NCBI GenBank assembly: GCA_012270665.1
Contig: JAAXHY010000016.1
Span: 1-7,371, forward strand
Direction of reading: 5' to 3'
Origin: Dehalococcoidia bacterium
GTDB taxonomy: Bacteria; Chloroflexota; Dehalococcoidia; SAR202; UBA11138
DNA: 7,371 nt
In this document: piece after piece, positions 5,436 to 7,371 of the stretch
Position numbering within the stretch: position 1 is the first letter of the stretch
How the letters are laid out: every line of letters begins with the position of its first letter
Made by a program: the position numbers and the translations under genes
Notes under the pieces: generated by a model
Seen by the model: only the letters and a program-made list of their open reading frames with translations
Database searches by the model: none
What the model was told of the DNA's origin: nothing

Positions 5436-5470
5436 AGTCGCTTGCGGAGTAAGCATCAGGTTTAGCGACT
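5436..5470 (+). other. 5' leader hairpin
   Basis: AGTCGCT (5436-5442) and AGCGACT (5464-5470) form a perfect seven-base stem with a 21-nt loop, about 40 nt upstream of the TTG start. A competing short stem, GCTT (5440-5443) with AAGC (5451-5454), shares bases with it, so two folds are possible. I recognise no known riboswitch. Confidence 0.35.
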
Positions 5471-5498
5471 GCTCGGATGTGCTCTATTCTCGGACGAT

Positions 5499-5505
5499 GG
5501 AGGGG
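5499..5505 (+). promoter_or_regulatory. Shine-Dalgarno site fixing a TTG start
   Basis: GGAGGGG ends six bases before TTG at 5512. The other in-frame starts, GTG 5479 and ATG 5497, have no purine-rich site upstream, and the Shine-Dalgarno site would lie inside a gene begun at either. This favours the TTG start. Confidence 0.6.
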
Positions 5506-5511
5506 AATTCG

Positions 5512-7320
5512 TTGTTTACTTCTCGCAAACCCAGATCTAAGTTGTCGCGCCTACCAAAGATTTCACTGTTCATCGTCGCCATACTCATGATTTCGGTCGT
5601 GTTTAGCGCGTGCGCATCCGACGAAGAACCTGCGCAGGCAGCCCCTGCGCCAGCGGCCCCCACAGCGGCAGTGCCCGCTCCCGCACAGCCAGCCCCCGCT
5701 CCAACTGCGGCTCCCGCTCCCGCGCAGCCCGCTCCGGATACGATAGAAAAGAGCGATACACTGACGGTGGTGTTGAAAGCTACGGGCGCGCCGGTCTTCA
5801 GGAACGGGAAACTGCCCTGGCCCTCCAGTACGTTCCTGTTCGGGTATGGCATCGCGGAGAGGCTGGGCACAGTAGATGAAGACTACAAGCCCACCCAGCC
5901 GATGCTATCTACCGGTTGGGAGATGGCTGAAGACCAGAGCGAAGTGATCGTCAACCTCAGGGACGACGTGGAATTCCACCAGGGCTGGGGCAAGATGACC
6001 GCGGACGATGTAGTGTACAGCTACAACGACGCCAACGTGACGACGAACCCCGAAAGCAGGTGGGACGACGCCGGAGAGATCTCGGTCGTTTACAAGAACG
6101 CCGAGGCCATAGACGATCAGACAGTCAGGCTTGTGGTACAGGAATTCCAGGCGGTGTGGACGGACTACATCGCTCGAAGCCCTCTGGTGATCTTCAGCAA
6201 AAAGGTTTACGACGACAAGGGTCCCGACGAGGCGGCCAATACTCTCGTAGCAACAGGACCTTACGAAGTGACGGAGTGGATCGAGGGCGACAAGATTGAC
6301 GCCGAGGCCGTGCAGGGACACTGGCGTGTAACTCCTTACTACTCCAAGCTCAGAGTGCTCGAGGTGCCAGAGAACGCCACGCGTGTCTCGATGATGCGCA
6401 CGGGCGAAGCGGACATCGCGCAGATTCCGGTCAAGGACATCGCCGACCTCCTCGAGAACTACGGCGCTTCGACCCTGCCGCACGGCGGGTCTTTGGGACA
6501 CGGCATCTGGTTCGCCGGGAACTACTACCACTCCGAATCGCCGGTGAGCGGAGACCCGGTTGACAGAGATGGATTCACGCCGGGCGCAGATCATCCATGG
6601 ATAGGCGACCCAAGCGACCCCACTAGCATCGAGAATGCACGGAAGTTCCGCAGGGCATTGGCCATGGCGATTGACCGCGAGGCTATCAATGACGTAATGC
6701 TCGGTGGTCTCGGTGAACCCAACTACGCAATGTACGCTCCACGTCCGAGCCTGGACGGCTGGAACGAGCGATGGAGGATTGAATTCGATCCCGACATGGC
6801 CAAGGCGATGCTGGCAGAGATAGGAGTCGAGGAAGGCTTCAGCTTCCCGTTCTACATTCCTCCAGACAGCGTGGTCGTCCCTGAAATAGGTGAAGCAGTG
6901 GCAGAGATGTGGCGCAACATCGGCCTGGAGCCCGAAGTGTTCAACATGGCTTACACCGCTCATAGGCCCAGACTGGTAGAGAGAACTCTCAACTACCCCT
7001 GGCTGTTCGTGAATCCTGGCGCGGACGATCCGATGGACCTGCCGCGCGCGCCGCTGTGGACGCAGGTCGAGTCGGGCGCCAACCCCGGTCTGGAAGATCC
7101 TCAGCTCTATGATCTGTACTTCAAGGCGCAGGCTTCCGAAGATCCTACGGAAGTCGCCATGATCAACGAAGAGATCATTGACTACGCGCACGAGCAGATG
7201 TACCTGACAGCCATAGCTTCTGTCCCAGGGCTGTTCACGTTCAGAGCGGAGACGGTGCAGGAGTGGCCCCTCAACCGCTACTCGCCCATCAACAACCTGG
7301 AATACATCAAGGGCCAATAG
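5512..7320 (+). CDS. ABC transporter family 5 solute-binding lipoprotein
   Basis: A secreted, lipid-anchored receptor of the SBP_bac_5 (OppA/DppA-like) family, which hands peptides or other organic solutes to an ABC importer. From the TTG start it has 602 residues: a basic N-region with Arg/Lys, a hydrophobic core, and a lipobox VFSAC with Cys34 as the likely lipidated residue. An Ala/Pro/Gln/Thr linker follows (about 40-75). The binding domain shows NLRDDVEFHQGW (148-159), ADDVVYSYND (164-173), ATGPYEV (247-253), GEADIAQ (298-304), RKFRRALAMAIDREAI (377-392) and a C-terminal QEWPLNRYSP. It is longer than the usual 500-560 residues, partly because of the linker. GTG 5479 or ATG 5497 would add 11 or 5 residues but lack ribosome sites. 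No permease or ATPase gene is in the window, and a strong hairpin follows, so it may be transcribed alone. The ligand is unknown. Confidence 0.93.
   Translation: MFTSRKPRSKLSRLPKISLFIVAILMISVVFSACASDEEPAQAAPAPAAPTAAVPAPAQPAPAPTAAPAPAQPAPDTIEKSDTLTVVLKATGAPVFRNGKLPWPSSTFLFGYGIAERLGTVDEDYKPTQPMLSTGWEMAEDQSEVIVNLRDDVEFHQGWGKMTADDVVYSYNDANVTTNPESRWDDAGEISVVYKNAEAIDDQTVRLVVQEFQAVWTDYIARSPLVIFSKKVYDDKGPDEAANTLVATGPYEVTEWIEGDKIDAEAVQGHWRVTPYYSKLRVLEVPENATRVSMMRTGEADIAQIPVKDIADLLENYGASTLPHGGSLGHGIWFAGNYYHSESPVSGDPVDRDGFTPGADHPWIGDPSDPTSIENARKFRRALAMAIDREAINDVMLGGLGEPNYAMYAPRPSLDGWNERWRIEFDPDMAKAMLAEIGVEEGFSFPFYIPPDSVVVPEIGEAVAEMWRNIGLEPEVFNMAYTAHRPRLVERTLNYPWLFVNPGADDPMDLPRAPLWTQVESGANPGLEDPQLYDLYFKAQASEDPTEVAMINEEIIDYAHEQMYLTAIASVPGLFTFRAETVQEWPLNRYSPINNLEYIKGQ
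5674..5736 (+). repeat. In-frame 39-nt repeat in the lipoprotein linker
   Basis: The peptide PAPAQPAPAPTAA (13 residues) is followed directly by a partial second copy, PAPAQPAP, coded by near-identical DNA. A looser relative, PAPAAPTAA, precedes it. The tract forms a flexible spacer between the lipidated Cys and the binding domain and could vary in length by slippage. Confidence 0.55.
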
Positions 7321-7341
7321 CCTAAACCTGACCGAGCTTGA

Positions 7342-7371
7342 CCCCGGCGCGTTCGGAGCGATGCGCCGGGG
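7342..7371 (+). terminator. GC-rich hairpin after the lipoprotein gene
   Basis: CCCCGGCGC (7342-7350) and GCGCCGGGG (7363-7371) form a perfect nine-base stem with a 12-nt loop, 21 nt past the stop. The window ends at the last paired base, so a following T-run cannot be seen. It is most likely an intrinsic terminator, or a hairpin that sets receptor excess over downstream transporter genes. Confidence 0.65.

Noticed and set aside
5477..5593. ATG at 5477 opening a 38-codon frame over the lipoprotein start
   Set aside because: No Shine-Dalgarno site, and it overlaps the signal peptide coding region in another frame.
251..7317. Long open frames antisense to the genes, such as 251-1237 (+), 1743-3038 (+) and 5905-7317 (-)
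   Set aside because: Mirror frames of clearly recognisable genes; their products are rich in His/Arg or Gly/Asp and lack domains.

Overview
The window looks like chromosomal DNA from a free-living, moderately GC-rich bacterium. A flavin/F420-type LLM oxidoreductase, a family 5 solute-binding lipoprotein with a long Ala/Pro/Gln linker, a DUF951 gene and frequent GTG/TTG starts together suggest Chloroflexota (SAR202/Dehalococcoidia-like). This is an inference from gene style; no rRNA or marker tree was available. No phage, transposase, CRISPR array or complete tRNA is visible.

Layout. On the minus strand, read from right to left, lie an LLM-class oxidoreductase (3302-4300), a MATE efflux transporter (1707-3125), a type 2 orotidine-5'-phosphate decarboxylase pyrF (386-1231), and a 61-residue DUF951 gene (207-392). 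The DUF951 gene overlaps the end of pyrF by 7 nt. On the plus strand lie an alpha/beta hydrolase (4472-5272) and a solute-binding lipoprotein (5512-7320), which is followed by a GC-rich hairpin at the right edge.

The spaces between genes carry much of the interest. Bases 143-215 hold a degenerate REP-like hairpin joined to a tract with 9-nt periodicity, and this tract supplies the DUF951 stop codon. Bases 1238-1706 hold no gene I can support but contain four possible hairpins. Bases 3127-3168 are six degenerate 7-nt repeats lying exactly where the MATE ribosome-binding site should be. The divergent region 4301-4471 has a perfect TATAAT and two tiny ORFs chained by 4-nt overlaps (ATGA, then GTGA) to the hydrolase start. 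The 5273-5511 leader has a strong sigma70-type promoter flanked by an imperfect dyad, a second hairpin, and a Shine-Dalgarno site pointing to a TTG start for the lipoprotein.

Working together. pyrF makes UMP, and DUF951 is a small Cys-containing protein probably translated with it. The divergent LLM oxidoreductase and alpha/beta hydrolase could form an oxidise-then-hydrolyse pair for organic substrates. The lipoprotein would capture peptides or other organic molecules for an ABC importer encoded elsewhere, and the MATE pump exports compounds. These links are inferred from position and family only. The best candidate for something undescribed is the chain of tiny leader ORFs ahead of the hydrolase.
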